Assembly (NCBI GenBank): GCA_022592435.1
Contig: JABYQS010000137.1
Location: forward strand, 38,893 to 102,892
Reading direction: 5' to 3'
DNA from: Cerioporus squamosus
Taxonomy: Eukaryota; Basidiomycota; Agaricomycetes; Polyporales; Polyporaceae
Length of the DNA stretch: 64,000 nucleotides
Shown here: positions 49,382 to 60,796 of the stretch, piece by piece
Position numbering within the stretch: the stretch's first letter is position 1
How the letters are laid out: each line of letters opens with the position of its first letter
Translations under genes and position numbers: made by a program
Notes under the pieces: generated by a model
Seen by the model: the letters and a program-made list of their open reading frames with translations, nothing else
Databases searched by the model: none
What the model was told of the DNA's origin: nothing

Positions 49382-51622
49382 AAGTGCAGCGAGTCAGAGT
49401 CTAGTCCAAGTCCCGGCGCCTCCGCGGCCCGTGCCTGCTCCCCGCTTTGCATGTGTTTGCCCCTCCGCTTACGGCACTGCGCGACGATCCCAATCCGGAA
49501 GGCAGCCTACGAAACGACTTCTGCACGTCACGCCCTCGTCGCCCTTCCCACACCCCGACCTTCTCCCCTTCGCATATTCCGCCCCCGGGCAGCGAACCCG
49601 CCCTCTAAAGCGTCCGAGCTGCCCACAGAATGTTCCTCTGACCGACCAGCGTGGGCTCGCCCCGGAAATTTTGCTCGGGAACCGCGGAACGCAACCGCAA
49701 CACTTTCGAGTTAGCGTTCAGAACCAGCAGTGGGCCGTAGCCTCGTTTGAACTCACGCATCACGAGCTGATCCTGTGTCCCAGTGCCACTGTCTGCTTGC
49801 CCCATAGGAGCTCGCCCTAGCCCTTCGGCTCAGGACCTTCGCCACTCGACGCGACGAACACGCTGCGCAACAGCACAATATATCCCCGGACGTTGTCATT
49901 CTCGCAACCGACGTCACCAGCACCGCGCTATCTTCTATGACGACCGAGGTTAGCTTGCCCGTTACCATACCTGGCCGACATGTGTATCGCACATGGGTGT
50001 GATATCCACGCACCCATTTCATCCAGCGACATGGCGTCCGTATGACAGCCAGGGTGTCCGCTCGTCTCCGCAAAGCCTCCTATGCCGTCTTCGCCCATCG
50101 ATCCAGCCTATCGATCGCCCCAGCCGCGGGGCATCTAGTCCGGTTCGCGTAAGGGGGCAGGCGAGAAGGCTTCCTGACACTTCCTCTCAGCAACGACGGG
50201 CTCATATTCGGACAGCTCTCCCATGCCGATGCGGGGCGGGTCTCCGCATCCGAGCACGAATCACTATCTGGAAGAGGGCGTCACTCAAGATAGTCTTTCG
50301 GTTCTCCGCAGAGGAAGGTTGTATCCTTCGACAGCCTGCGGACAGCGTCCGAGCGGTGATGATGATGCTTCGACTCTATGAAGACCTTCCTCGCCCCATG
50401 GTGTCCTGTTTGATCGGATGGCTGGCCCTTCCCTTCTCCCTCGAAGGCAATGCCACTGCCGTTCCTGGGTAGCCATCGCAAGGCGCGCCCCGGAGGGCTC
50501 CCTTCGACAGACTGCCGTATGTAATGCTACGCAAGAGGCGCGGAGCAGGGCGAATGGGGACTCAATCAGATCACCCACTTTCGATCCTGCCACCCAATTC
50601 CACACCATACTACGTACAGCTCGCGTCGCTTGCGCTGCCCAGAGCGCGCATCTACGCGTCTTGGGGGCCGAGCAAGAGCCCGTCGTCGCGAACGGATCTC
50701 GATATGTTCATGATCTACGGGAAGAAAAGGCATGGTCGCCCTGCTAAGCAGATATCTCGGCACGCATAGGCACGCATCCCCAAGCGCAGCAAACACGCCC
50801 GCCTGAGGCTGCTGGCGTCCACAGATCGCAGGCGCCGGTCGCTGGCCATCCCCGTCGCCTTTGTTCTTCGACTCGCACGCGCCCCAAGTTTATCACCACG
50901 ACGGAATCTGTCCCTGCGCGCTGTGCCCCTGCCCGCCACGACGCTGTTGTTCTTCTCGCCGGGCCCCCCGTGCTACGTGCCACCCGGCTGGACTGGCCTA
51001 CGCGAGTGTACCGCCACCTCGGCAACGGCGTGCGCGCTGGCTGGAATAGGTCTGATTGAACCGCACGCGGGAGAACAAGGTCGCCAGGCCTGGGGTGAGA
51101 CAGCGACGGCAAGTTCGCCTCGGAGACAAGACGGATGGGTCCCAATCATAACGTGTCGGGGCTAATGCAAAAGAAGCACGAGGGGAGGGAGGACATGAGG
51201 CTCTTGTGCCCACGGCGCGGGACGCTTGCACCCGGGACAGCACGCAGACGCCCCACGGAGGACGATCGAAGGCTGGCCAGGAGCCTCCGTTCCTCAGCGG
51301 ACGTGGATCTCGCACCTCGGGCGCGGGGCCCATTGTCTCCGGAAGAGGTATATTCTCCCTGCCGACCATCCATGCCAGTGATGCGATGGCCTGAGCCCTG
51401 CATCGCTGAACATGTATTGCCCTCCAGTTAGGCATCCCGCCTGCCTTCCCTGCCCTCCACGGAGATGCTCTCTCTGCGCCCATGATTCATTGTCGATCTG
51501 CCCCCATCGGGCATGCTTTCCGACAGCGTTCTTTCCCTTTGCATCCTCCGTGTCGTTGTTCGGGCATATAAGTCTCCCCTGTCCCCGCCCGGTCTTCACC
51601 TCTGCTCCTCAGCCCCGCTTAG
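49382..51622. other. Divergent promoter region, 2.2 kb
   Basis: The stretch lies between the phosphatase start (minus) and the C2H2 regulator start (plus). Both strands have long overlapping frames without domains. It is pyrimidine-rich on the plus strand just before the C2H2 gene, with a TATA-like ATATAA at about 51567. Confidence 0.45.
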
Positions 51623-52559
51623 ATGTCTCTTCTCCTCGCCATGGACCCGCACTACAACTACTATCACCCCGCACACGGCCACGACGCGTCCTCCAGCCAG
51701 CCCGCCCGCCACGGCTATCCCCGCTCCCCCGACCAGCCCTCCGCATCTGCGGGCCATCCCTACCCCTACCAGCAGACATCAGCCCCCGCATCTTATCACC
51801 CCGGCCCCGCGTATGCTCAGCAGCACGCGTCCAGCTACCATGCCCCTCCCACACAGCAGACGGGCACCATGCTCCCGCCCCTCGCCCCCTCGCATGGCTA
51901 TTCCCGCGATGTCACTCATACTGGCCGGCATGACGTCCCGAGTGGTTTCGCGGTGCCCTCGCTGGGTGAGTCCGAGCCACTTAGTACTTAACCGTCGCTG
52001 ACCGAGACCGCTCTCTCTGACAGGCCCAACTCTGCATGACTTGCCCTTCTCGGCCCCCCGCGCATCCTCGTCTTCGTCGAGCCAAGCGAACCGCACCAGC
52101 GGGCACTGGGCGAACTCCCAGCCACTGTCGCGCACGCCCCCGCTGTACGAACGCACGGCGACGTACCCGCCGTCGACCCGCGGCTCGGGCTCGGGCTCGC
52201 AGCACCCGTCGCTCTCGCACTCGACGACGACGTCGCACCTGATCCCGACCCCCGCGCAGACCGCGCAGACGTACCACGCGTACCCGCCCGTGGCGTCCTC
52301 GTCTTCTTCGGCCCCGGCGGCGCCGGTCGTCGCGTCCATCCCGCCCGCAACCTCGTCCTCGCCCCCGCAGGAGCGCTACTTCTGCGAGCGGTGCGACAAG
52401 TCGTTCGGGCGGCAGCACGACAAGAAGCGGCACTTTGAGAGCACGCACCTCCAGCAGATGCACACCTGTCGGTTCTGCAGCAAGACGTTCAGCCGCAACG
52501 ACTCGCTCAAGCGGCACCAGGACAACGGGTGCGACAAGGATCCGGAGTTCAACCCGTGA
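51623..52559 (+). CDS. C2H2 zinc-finger transcription factor
   Basis: Two exons (51623-51965 and 52024-52559) give 292 residues. The N-terminal ~225 residues are low-complexity, rich in His/Tyr/Pro/Ser/Gln. They are followed by two adjacent C-terminal zinc fingers: YFCERCDKSFGRQHDKKRHF with ESTH, and HTCRFCSKTFSRNDSLKRH with a terminal Cys (QDNGC) in place of the last His. The RNDSLKRH helix is typical of fungal two-finger regulators. A second in-frame ATG at 51641 (MDPHYNYY) is an equally good start. It is presumably a nuclear DNA-binding protein with unknown targets. Confidence 0.88.
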
Positions 52560-55500
52560 TGGGGGGAGCCCGGGCGGGTGGGGAGGCCTGAAGCGCGGCA
52601 GGGCTTCCTGGTCGTGGAACCGTGCGCTTCGTGTTCGGATTCGATCTGCTCGTGGTGCTTCTGTCCGGTTTGCTTGGCATCGAGGTATCGTACTTCTCTG
52701 CATCATATTAGTGGCATCTTCCTATATCCATATCCATGCTGGCGTCCAAAAGCTGCACGAGCTGCTGTTGTCGTGCGCTCGCTCCGGACCTCGGACTCGG
52801 ACATTTTGGCTCGGATAGAGTACTCCTGGGGCCTATTGCTGCACATGCCCTTCTTAGCTGTAGTCACGTTTGCCGGGCACGCTTCCTTGTAGATGCCTTC
52901 GCCTTCGAATTCTGCGCTGCACGTCACACGTTCGCGCTGTCTCCATTGTATTGTCGCACATGCAGTAGTCTACAGTAACCTATTCGGCCGTCTCGGGCCT
53001 TATCTAATATACCACGTCTGCACTACTTGACCTTCTGCATTCCTCGGAGCTCCTCTGTTTGGCGGGCGGCTCGGCTCCATTCAACTTCAACTCCGCGAAC
53101 TGCGTATCATTGCACCGTGCTTCGTCGATGAAAATGCAGAGAATTGACGACAACACAGGAAAAATAGGCATACGGATCGTCGTGCCTGCCAGTGTCCCGA
53201 GCACGAGCACGCGCACGCGGAGGGCGGGATCCATCCCCGAGGAGATGAGGGCGCGTCCGACGGCCGACAGCTGCACAAGATAAATTGCACATACCGTCAT
53301 CCTTGACATCGGCGGGAGCAGCACGTACGCGGGCAGGGACGTCCGGGCTCGAATCCGACTCCGCGCACTGGACGGGGCAGCTTCAACGTGAGAACGGGGC
53401 CTTCGAGAGCAGCAACTCTATCACCCTCGGGGCAGCGCAGAAACCCCCGGGGAAAAGGCGTGCTTCGGGTGCAACGTGCACGCTGGGGAGGGCGCCGCCG
53501 GGTCGCCCCTCGCCGTGGCGGACGAAAGAGTGTGTTCTTCGCGCCATCGAGCATCTGGGCACATAACTGCCAGATGCCCGATACGAGATGAGCCCGATTG
53601 ATCGATATGGCCCGAACGGCGACGCTGCAGCGGTAACCCTGCACACACGTAAAAATTGACCGGGCACTCCATCCCCGGAGCTCAGAACACACATCCCTGC
53701 CTGGTCACGGGCCGCGGCTGCGAGTCCCGCACTCCGTCCAGAGCTCGAGCTGTGGGACATGCCTGCACATGCGTACACAGGACGTCACCAGTACTGGTGA
53801 CGAGCCCGACAGGAGGGCGGCAGCATGCCAGACACTGCTGCAACCGTGTTGGTGGATGACAGTGATCCAGCGCCGTCGTACGCATCGCTGTCGGGCTCGA
53901 CTGTCGCGTCTCTTGACAAGCTTCACAGCAGCCCCACGAACTACACCGCGACCGCGTGCACGTTCGCGTCGTAGCTCCGACAGGTCGGCCCTTCCTGCCC
54001 AGCTCCGAGCGATATCCGCGTACGTTGCCCAGGATGGCTCCCAAGATACATCCACCCGGCCACGCAGCATCGCAATCAGGACATCGCAGGCGGCTTCGCA
54101 CTCTCGCCTATCGCGATTCCCATCGCCGATGCGCAGGGCAGTGGGGGCCAGCTGCCGCCGCACAAGTCCGTCCGTCATCGTGCGCGTGCGGTGTGGCTAC
54201 TATCGCGCTTGGGTCTGCGCAGGCGTGCTTCCACTGCGTCTAACCAACGACCTCGAGGAGGACGCCCGGCGCGCCTCGCTCGTACACAGTCCGTCCTTCG
54301 CGCCCCTGCTAGACTTCTCGGAGGGAGTCGCAGGGCTGCGCGCAGGACGGAAATGTGTCTGCTCGTCGGGACTGGGAGCGGCCGCGACGGGCACGCATGC
54401 TGCATTCCCAGCACCACGCGCCCCCGCCGTGTCCAGCTACCTCGGCACTCCTCTTGTCGCAGACGTCTTGGGGCAGAGCTCCTTCCTGAAGAGTGCGGAG
54501 GGCCCGGATAGGCTGCGTCCCCCTTTCATTATGGCCCCATGATCCGGGTGCCTTCCCCGCCGCAGGAACAGCGCGCTGGCGTAAGCCGACATGCTGGAGA
54601 GGCAGGGAGACTAGCAGGTGTATGTCGCTCCGATTGCCCATTCGCCAGAGGACTCTGCACCAGTCGCCAGGCTGCGATAGCGTTGTCAGCTGCGTGCCGT
54701 GCGGCTCGCCCCCATCTATCCTTTCGCAGAGCGAATCGTGGATTTGTTCGGGAGAGTGGCGACGAAGGTCTGTGCGAGGGCGACGAGCTAGCTGCATGTG
54801 TATTCAACGCCTGCCAGAGGATGCACGGACGATTGGCTGGAGATAGACTGGCGCTGCGACCAGGCAGACAATTGCGGGTCTGCCAGAGCCACTTCGAGGG
54901 TGGAAAAATGACGCACATGCGAATCCCGTAGATGAAAGACCTGCGGGGACGACCGTCGTGTTTGACGGCCATCACGGGAGCTTCGCCTTGATATTGGGCT
55001 GGGCGAGGGGAAGCTTCTCCGCTGCCTAAACGGTCCAGGATGGCTCCGCTGCCCTCGAGTCTTCTCGGCTTCTGCGACCGGGACGGACCATCTGTCTTCG
55101 GAGATGACAGCAATCGACCACCGCGGTGCGGGTAAATGGCGACTTGCAGACCGTCCCCGCTGCTCCGATTCTTGAAACAGGAGGCAGCGGGACACCACAC
55201 CGCGCACGAAGAGTCGAAATGGGCGGTGTACGGCCAGGTAAGGCTTTCGAGATGCGTTTTGCGGTGGGATCGTGGATGCGGGCTGGACTTCATCTTGTCG
55301 CGAGATTAACAAGTGAAGAGCGGCTGGAGCGCACGTTAGTAACCGGTTGTTTGGCATGTCATGAGTCTTCTCCAAACGATTCGCAGAGCTCGAACAGCCG
55401 TCAGCGACGAGCCAGCCTTCCATGATGTGAACAAGCTTCAAGGTTGCATCGCAATCCCAGCGTGCTATCCGGAGCAATCTCGGGAGGCTACGGGACTTGA

Positions 55501-55760
55501 AGCTGATGAACACGGCAAATCAGCCCGCGCAAAGAGGACACACGAGGAATGGGCAAGTACAGGTCAACCCGAAACACGAACATCAGCAGCGATCGTCTGC
55601 AGAGCATCCCGATATTTCTGCATGACAGGAAGTCAGATAACCAGAGGCAGACATGCATAACATACACTATACGTACACAACACGTAGCATGGCGAGCGGA
55701 TATAGCGGAAGCTCGCCGGGATCCGCAACAGGGAAAAACCTCCGTGGACAGTGTCCGAGT
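52560..55760. other. Convergent region, 3.2 kb, no gene supported
   Basis: The stretch lies between the C2H2 gene tail and the CWC24 tail. A plus-strand frame at 53769-54542 (257 codons) and a minus-strand frame at 55293-54529 overlap each other and have Arg/Ser-rich, domain-free translations. I treat both as chance. A GGGCTCGAATCC motif at 53344 recalls a tRNA B box, but no A box or cloverleaf precedes it. Confidence 0.45.
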
Positions 55761-56895
55761 CTACTCGTCCTCATCCTCGTCCTCGCTGGCCTCATCTCCG
55801 CTGGCGCGTTCAAGACCCTCGATCTGTACGCCTCCTGCAGCCCCGCTGCCGCCCTCGCCAGCACCCTCTGCATCAGCGTCGTCCGCCTCTTTCTTCTTCT
55901 TCAGCTTTGCAATCACCTTGTCGGCGCGATTGAAGAGACCTCCCGTCGGCGTGCCGCACGCCGCACACTTGGGCGTCTTCGCGTAGCGTTTGATCGCGCA
56001 AGCCGAGCAGAAGTAGTGTCCGCAGCGCGTCACGACCGGGTCCGTGTAAGGCTTTCGGCAGATGAGACACGCAAATGGAATGTCCTCGTCGTCCGAGTCA
56101 GTGTCCGACTCCTCGCCCGCGGCGTCCTTCTTCGGGTTAGCGGCTAGCTTGTCGAGCTGCCACCCTTGGAGGTCTGTATCAAAGGCGAGCACGCATGTAT
56201 CAGTCAGAGTTGAGTTGGAACAGACAGGTGTCATCGGGTACTCACAGGTCCCGCGGTCGTGCAAGAATTTACATGAATCACCGTAACCGCAGTAGCCGGT
56301 CTCTGTACACGCGGAGGCGGGTCAGCCACGGTTCTCTATGTAGTGCAACTCCAGGATACGCACCTTTGTAGTCCTTGCACACATCCGGCTGGTAATCGAC
56401 GATGGTGACCGTCCGGATCGTGCTGTTGTTCGACCGCTGGGGCCCCACCCTCATCGCTTTCGGCACCTCCTTGTTCTTCCGGATGTGCGACTGGTAGCCC
56501 TTCTGCCCCCGGTACAGCCCGTCATCCGGCACGTCCTCCTCCTCCTCGTCCTTCTTCTCTGACCGCCGCTTCTTCGCGAGCAACGCCTCCGCCTCGTCGC
56601 CCTCCAGGATCTCCAGCGCCGCGTTCACGTGCGAACCCTCCGCTGTCCACTTCACGTCCGGGCCGTCCCTCTCCTCGTCCTCCTCCCGCTGTGATGACGT
56701 GCGCTTCGTACCCGCGCTCAGCAGGCTCGCACCTTGTTTCCGCGATGGAAGGACGACTTCTGATTTTGAGGACGACGGCACAGGAACAGTCATCACGCTG
56801 GCTGGTGGCGACTGGGAGCGTTTCCGTGTCGTCGCTGGTCGGCCGCGACCCTTCTTCTTGAAGAACGGCACAGTAACGTTCTCGGTGCTAGCCAT
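55761..56895 (-). CDS. CWC24: Pre-mRNA splicing factor Cwc24 (CCCH + RING)
   Basis: Three exons (56895-56364, 56302-56246, 56173-55761) join in frame to 333 residues. The order of features is diagnostic of Cwc24/RNF113. A Lys/Arg-rich N-terminus (VPFFKKKGRGRPATTRKR) is followed by ILEGDEAEALLAKKR. A CCCH finger spans the first intron ([20 protein letters not shown], spacing 8-5-3). After LQGWQLDKL comes a C3HC4 RING (FACLICRKPYTDPVVTRCGH, FCSACAIKRYAKTPKCAACG). The C-terminus is acidic. Cwc24 binds the 5' splice site region in the activated spliceosome and the RING can act as an E3 ligase. Confidence 0.95.
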
Positions 56896-59666
56896 GTCGG
56901 GAGTATTGCCAGACAGGATCCAGATACAAGCAGAGGATGGTGGTAAGAGGTCAAGTAGGCTTGCGCTGTACGCACGCTTGACTCGAGCTCGAGCCTCGAA
57001 GACGTCAAGGACGGTGTCAGAGGGCGCTTAGAGAAGCTTAGTCAGCGCCTTCATCAGCACTACGCCGGGCGCCTAACCTTGTTCAACCACCAAACCACCC
57101 ACCGCGATTGGTAACAAGGTTAGTCGTGGTGCACCCATCGGACATGGTAGTCCCCGACCGCACATTTTCGATTATTCCCACCATTTACTACATAACAAAG
57201 ACGCGTGTGCAATCTCTGCTTCATTTGACCACCTTATCCACCATGACAGTTCACGTCGAAACGCCTGCGGGGGTAAGTCGGTGCGTGGAATGTTTGGATC
57301 AGTCTCTAGCTGTTGCATTTTCAGGGATTAGCTGCAGCTTCTTCTACGCTAGTACGCTTATGGTGGGCCTCGCGCTAATCCGCGCACACTTCACCGGTTC
57401 CTCGGGGCCTAGGTACGGGAGGCAATCTGCCAGTGCCAGTCAAGTGTATGCACTCACCAGAAGCACACTCTCCACTCTGTAGCTTGGGCCACATGCCACA
57501 CCTCGTGGAGCGCCATGCATGCGCTCTTGACGGCTCCTTTCAAATTCTTTTCTGGCATTAGCGCAATCGCTCATGTTTTGCAGTGACGGCAGCGACCTTG
57601 GGGGCGCGATCCGCAGCCTATCCATGACCGGCCGCCGGAGTGCGAATGCATACATCGGGTAGACGTGAGTGCATGTGTGTCGTATGCCTCACCTCACGCG
57701 GGCTCACAACAGCCCGCTCGGGGCATGCGATTCCAGCGCAACCCCCTCCCCATGAGGGGCTCGAAGGAAGGAAATACACAAACGATGGGGGCCCCCGTAC
57801 GAGCTATATTGCGCTTCTCATCGGAGCTTTGCGACCTCCTCTTTCTGCGGCGGCAGCTCGACCACCTCTGTCGTGTCGGAAAGCGCGGCTACGCCCCACT
57901 AGCAACGGCAGGAGCCAGGACGAATCGTCGCTCGTTGCTCTCGACTCCGGACGTGCCAGTGCCGAACGGTTGGTCCTAGGGCTTCTCGCCCTCACCGTAT
58001 GCGTCCCCGAGGTATTCAGTCTCCAGAAGCACGCGCCGCAGGACGCCCGAAGGCGTCACCTGCTGCCGATGTGCAACCGACTGAATTGCGGTTACGCGAC
58101 TTCTCTCGACGCACAGGTGCGCCTAACCATTCACTTTCGAGCTCGACTCCTGTCGGCTCGGACGCGCAGTGATTCCAGCCCGTCATCGTGCCTCGGAGGG
58201 GGAATGGAACCTCTTCCCCTCTCCCTCTTCCCCTCCTTCTCCCCATCTCCCTTACCCCGCGCGCCGATCTGGGAAGGCGCTGTTCTTCAGTTTCGTGGCG
58301 CGTGCTCTCGCGTCGCGTCGAGCGGGAGACGTCTCGCGCGGGGCACCAATGACCATCGAGTACAATTCCTCGGGGCGTGCGCATATACATACTGTCGTAC
58401 GTACGCGGGATGCCTTCTGGGCCACTCCCTTTGGGCGATCTGCATGCCCGCTTCCCAGCTCGTCCCCGAGGGCATACGGACAGCGCAGATGCGTCACGCT
58501 ACTGTATCTACCCAACGCCAGAGAACAAACTGGAATATCCCTAGTCGAACAATTTGGATGGCACTGGAAACAGTACAGCCGCAGCCCTGCAGCGGTAGTC
58601 TCCGTACAGGAACTGCGGCGGGCTCGCTGTCGTACGTTACGCCCGCTGCAACTAGGCCTCGGACTCAGCCGTACAAGGACGTACACGTCGGTCATATGGT
58701 CTGTTCTGATGTCTCGCTCACGTTAGCCAAGTGCTTCCTCAAGCTCGTCCATGGCACGGTTGCAGAGAGTCACCACGGTGATTCTCCCGCGCACGCTTCG
58801 ACGGTTCGCACCCATGCCTTACTATGAACTCATAGAACGGAGAGCCATCCTCAGCCTGTTGGACACCCGCCTGATGCACGGTCGTCTCTGGGGCTCTTTC
58901 GACCTTTTCATCGCTTACCGTCTGACTGAGTTCTGTGCCATCTTTTAGTGCTCTTGCCATGTCTCCTCAGCACAGCATACATTCAGCCTATCCCACTCAC
59001 GGCCTACTGATTGCAGCTAGCTACATAAACGACATGTGCCTGAGGAGCTCAGAAGCCGCACTTCCACCGCCTGACCTTGCTGTGGCCGGGTCCTATTGAC
59101 GCACTTATGCAGTCACAAGGCAGGGAAAGATAACGGACATTATACCAGGACTATGAGCTGCAGAAGAAGAGATGCAGCATATAGATTGAACGGTGGGAGA
59201 CGTGCAAGCTTCACCCGGTTCTCTGATTCATATCCGTCGGCCGGACGTTGTTACGCAATCTCGCCGCGCCGAATGCTCACTCGCCAACCTTCGCCAACGA
59301 ATTCGAGCCACGAACGTTCACGTTTATGAACAGAGGGAGGGAAAGATCTATCGGATACATCGCTTCGTACTTCTGCGCGCCCCCGTGCGCCGTTGTCCTT
59401 CGTTTGCATACATTACCGAGACGAAACCTATGCAACGTCGTCATACGGTCGAAAGGAAAATGGGAGAGAAGGGGGAACGGAGGTAAAGAGGGAGGCATGG
59501 CGTGTGGAGGACGTATGCAAGACCAAACAGTAAGGACCTGAGGCGACGAAGTTGAAGGTTAATAATTTGGGGGAACAAGGAGGAGCCCAAGGCAGCTGAG
59601 GCGGACGACGAACGAGCAAACACCTTATGAACCTATCCGAGTCGTCGGCGGTCGGCGACTCGTCGG
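56896..59666. other. Intergenic, 2.8 kb, long open frame but no recognised gene
   Basis: The stretch is upstream of CWC24 and downstream of the bZIP gene. A plus-strand frame from 57640 to 58827 is open for 395 codons, but the translation has no domain, is mixed in composition, and parallel frames are open too. Near 57243 a tiny two-exon frame begins (MTVHVETPAG, GTAAGT donor, CATTTTCAG acceptor). Its splice signals are good but the continuation is short, so it might be the 5' end of a small gene I cannot complete. Confidence 0.4.
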
Positions 59667-60689
59667 TCATGCGTCGTCTTCGCGAGCCCGCTTCACTCCC
59701 GCGCCTTCCACCGAAGATGGTACCAACTGCTGCTGCTGCTGATGTGCCGCGCCCGCGCCCGTCACACCAACGACGAGACCCTTCAGCCACCCGTTTTCTC
59801 TCCTGAGCGCCTCGCACTCCTTCTCCAACTCGCTGACGCGGGTCTCGAGCTCCTTCGCCTTCCGTTCCAAGGCCGCCTCCCGCTCCTTCTTCTTCAACCG
59901 GAAACGGGCGGACGCGGCAGTGTTTCGGCGCCGCTTGTCTTCTGCAGCAGTAACGGGAGTCCCGGACGGCTTATCGTCGGGGCTCTCCGCGTCCACCGGA
60001 CTCTCAGGAGGCACAGACGAGACCGAACCTCTTGAAGTGCGGGCGCGCTTGGTAGTGGGTGCAGCGGCAGGGCTGGGCGCCTGCAGAGGTGATTGGGCGG
60101 GAACCCGAGTCGTAGAGGGTATAGGCTGCGAAGGCGCGACGGGCGCGGGCCGAACGGTCGAGGCATGCAGGGAGAGCAGCTGGGCGATGGTGTTAGCGGG
60201 GTTCGGTGCCTGTGGCATGGGCGCAGGGGGCATCATGAAGGGATCGACCCCGAAGCTCGCGAGGAGCGCGTTGATGTCGAACTGAGCGGGAGCTTGCGCA
60301 GAGGGAGTGGTGGAAGGAGGATGCGCGGCGTGTGTGATACCCGGGGAAGGGAGGACGGTTCCCATCACCACATTCTCATGCGAGTGGGCTTCGGCGATGC
60401 CGCTGCGCGAGAGGTCCTCGTCCGGGTCGTTGTAGCGGTCGGGATCATCCTCGCTACTGTCGTCCTGTGCACCGCGTTTGGCATCGCCGCTATCCTTTTG
60501 GTTGACATCCCGGGAGCGCGCGGAAATGAGGGGCTCGTCAGACTGGAAGTTGAGGTTGGTCCAGAGGTCGAGCTGCGCGTTCAGGTCGGGGAAGGGCGGC
60601 ACGGAGAGGAGGTCGGCGTCCGAGAGGTATGGGTTGGGCGGCGGGACGGGATGGACGATGTTGAGGCCTTGAAGGTTCGATGGTGCCAT
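59667..60689 (-). CDS. bZIP transcription factor (Cys3/MetR-like basic region)
   Basis: A single exon of 340 residues runs from the ATG at 60689 (MAPSNLQGLNIVHPVP) to 59667. The first ~230 residues are acidic and Pro/Ala/Ser-rich, fitting activation regions. The bZIP spans about residues 247-310: the basic region RRRNTAASARFRLKKKERE and a leucine zipper (LETRVSELEKECEALRRENG). The NTAASARFR-KKK signature is the form found in Cys-3/MetR and related fungal sulfur- or stress-regulating bZIPs rather than classical AP-1. A Gln run follows the zipper. The role is probably nutrient or stress regulation, but targets are not deducible. An out-of-frame upstream reading frame overlaps its start. Confidence 0.9.
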   Translation of the reverse strand: MAPSNLQGLNIVHPVPPPNPYLSDADLLSVPPFPDLNAQLDLWTNLNFQSDEPLISARSRDVNQKDSGDAKRGAQDDSSEDDPDRYNDPDEDLSRSGIAEAHSHENVVMGTVLPSPGITHAAHPPSTTPSAQAPAQFDINALLASFGVDPFMMPPAPMPQAPNPANTIAQLLSLHASTVRPAPVAPSQPIPSTTRVPAQSPLQAPSPAAAPTTKRARTSRGSVSSVPPESPVDAESPDDKPSGTPVTAAEDKRRRNTAASARFRLKKKEREAALERKAKELETRVSELEKECEALRRENGWLKGLVVGVTGAGAAHQQQQQLVPSSVEGAGVKRAREDDA

Positions 60690-60796
60690 AGTGCTACGAG
60701 GTTTGCGTGCTCCGCGTGGAGACTTGTCTTGAGTTGCGCGAAAGTGAGTGCCGGCGCTGGTGGATGACTCTGGAGAGTTCGAACGTCAGCGTCCAT
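60581..60796 (-). promoter_or_regulatory. Upstream reading frame overlapping the bZIP start
   Basis: An ATG at 60796 in strong context (GCCATGG) opens a 71-codon frame, beginning MDADVRTLQSH, that ends at 60581. It overlaps the first 109 nt of the bZIP CDS out of frame. If the transcript starts upstream of 60796, ribosomes initiating here would miss the main ATG. This is the arrangement of the inhibitory uORF of ATF4-type genes. The transcription start is unknown. Confidence 0.45.

Noticed and set aside
53331..53356. Possible tRNA B-box (GGGCTCGAATCC)
   Set aside because: No A-box or foldable acceptor and anticodon stems upstream on that strand.
53769..55293. Two long opposing frames (257 and 254 codons)
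   Set aside because: They overlap each other, have no family signature, and start and stop in GC-rich DNA without splice support.
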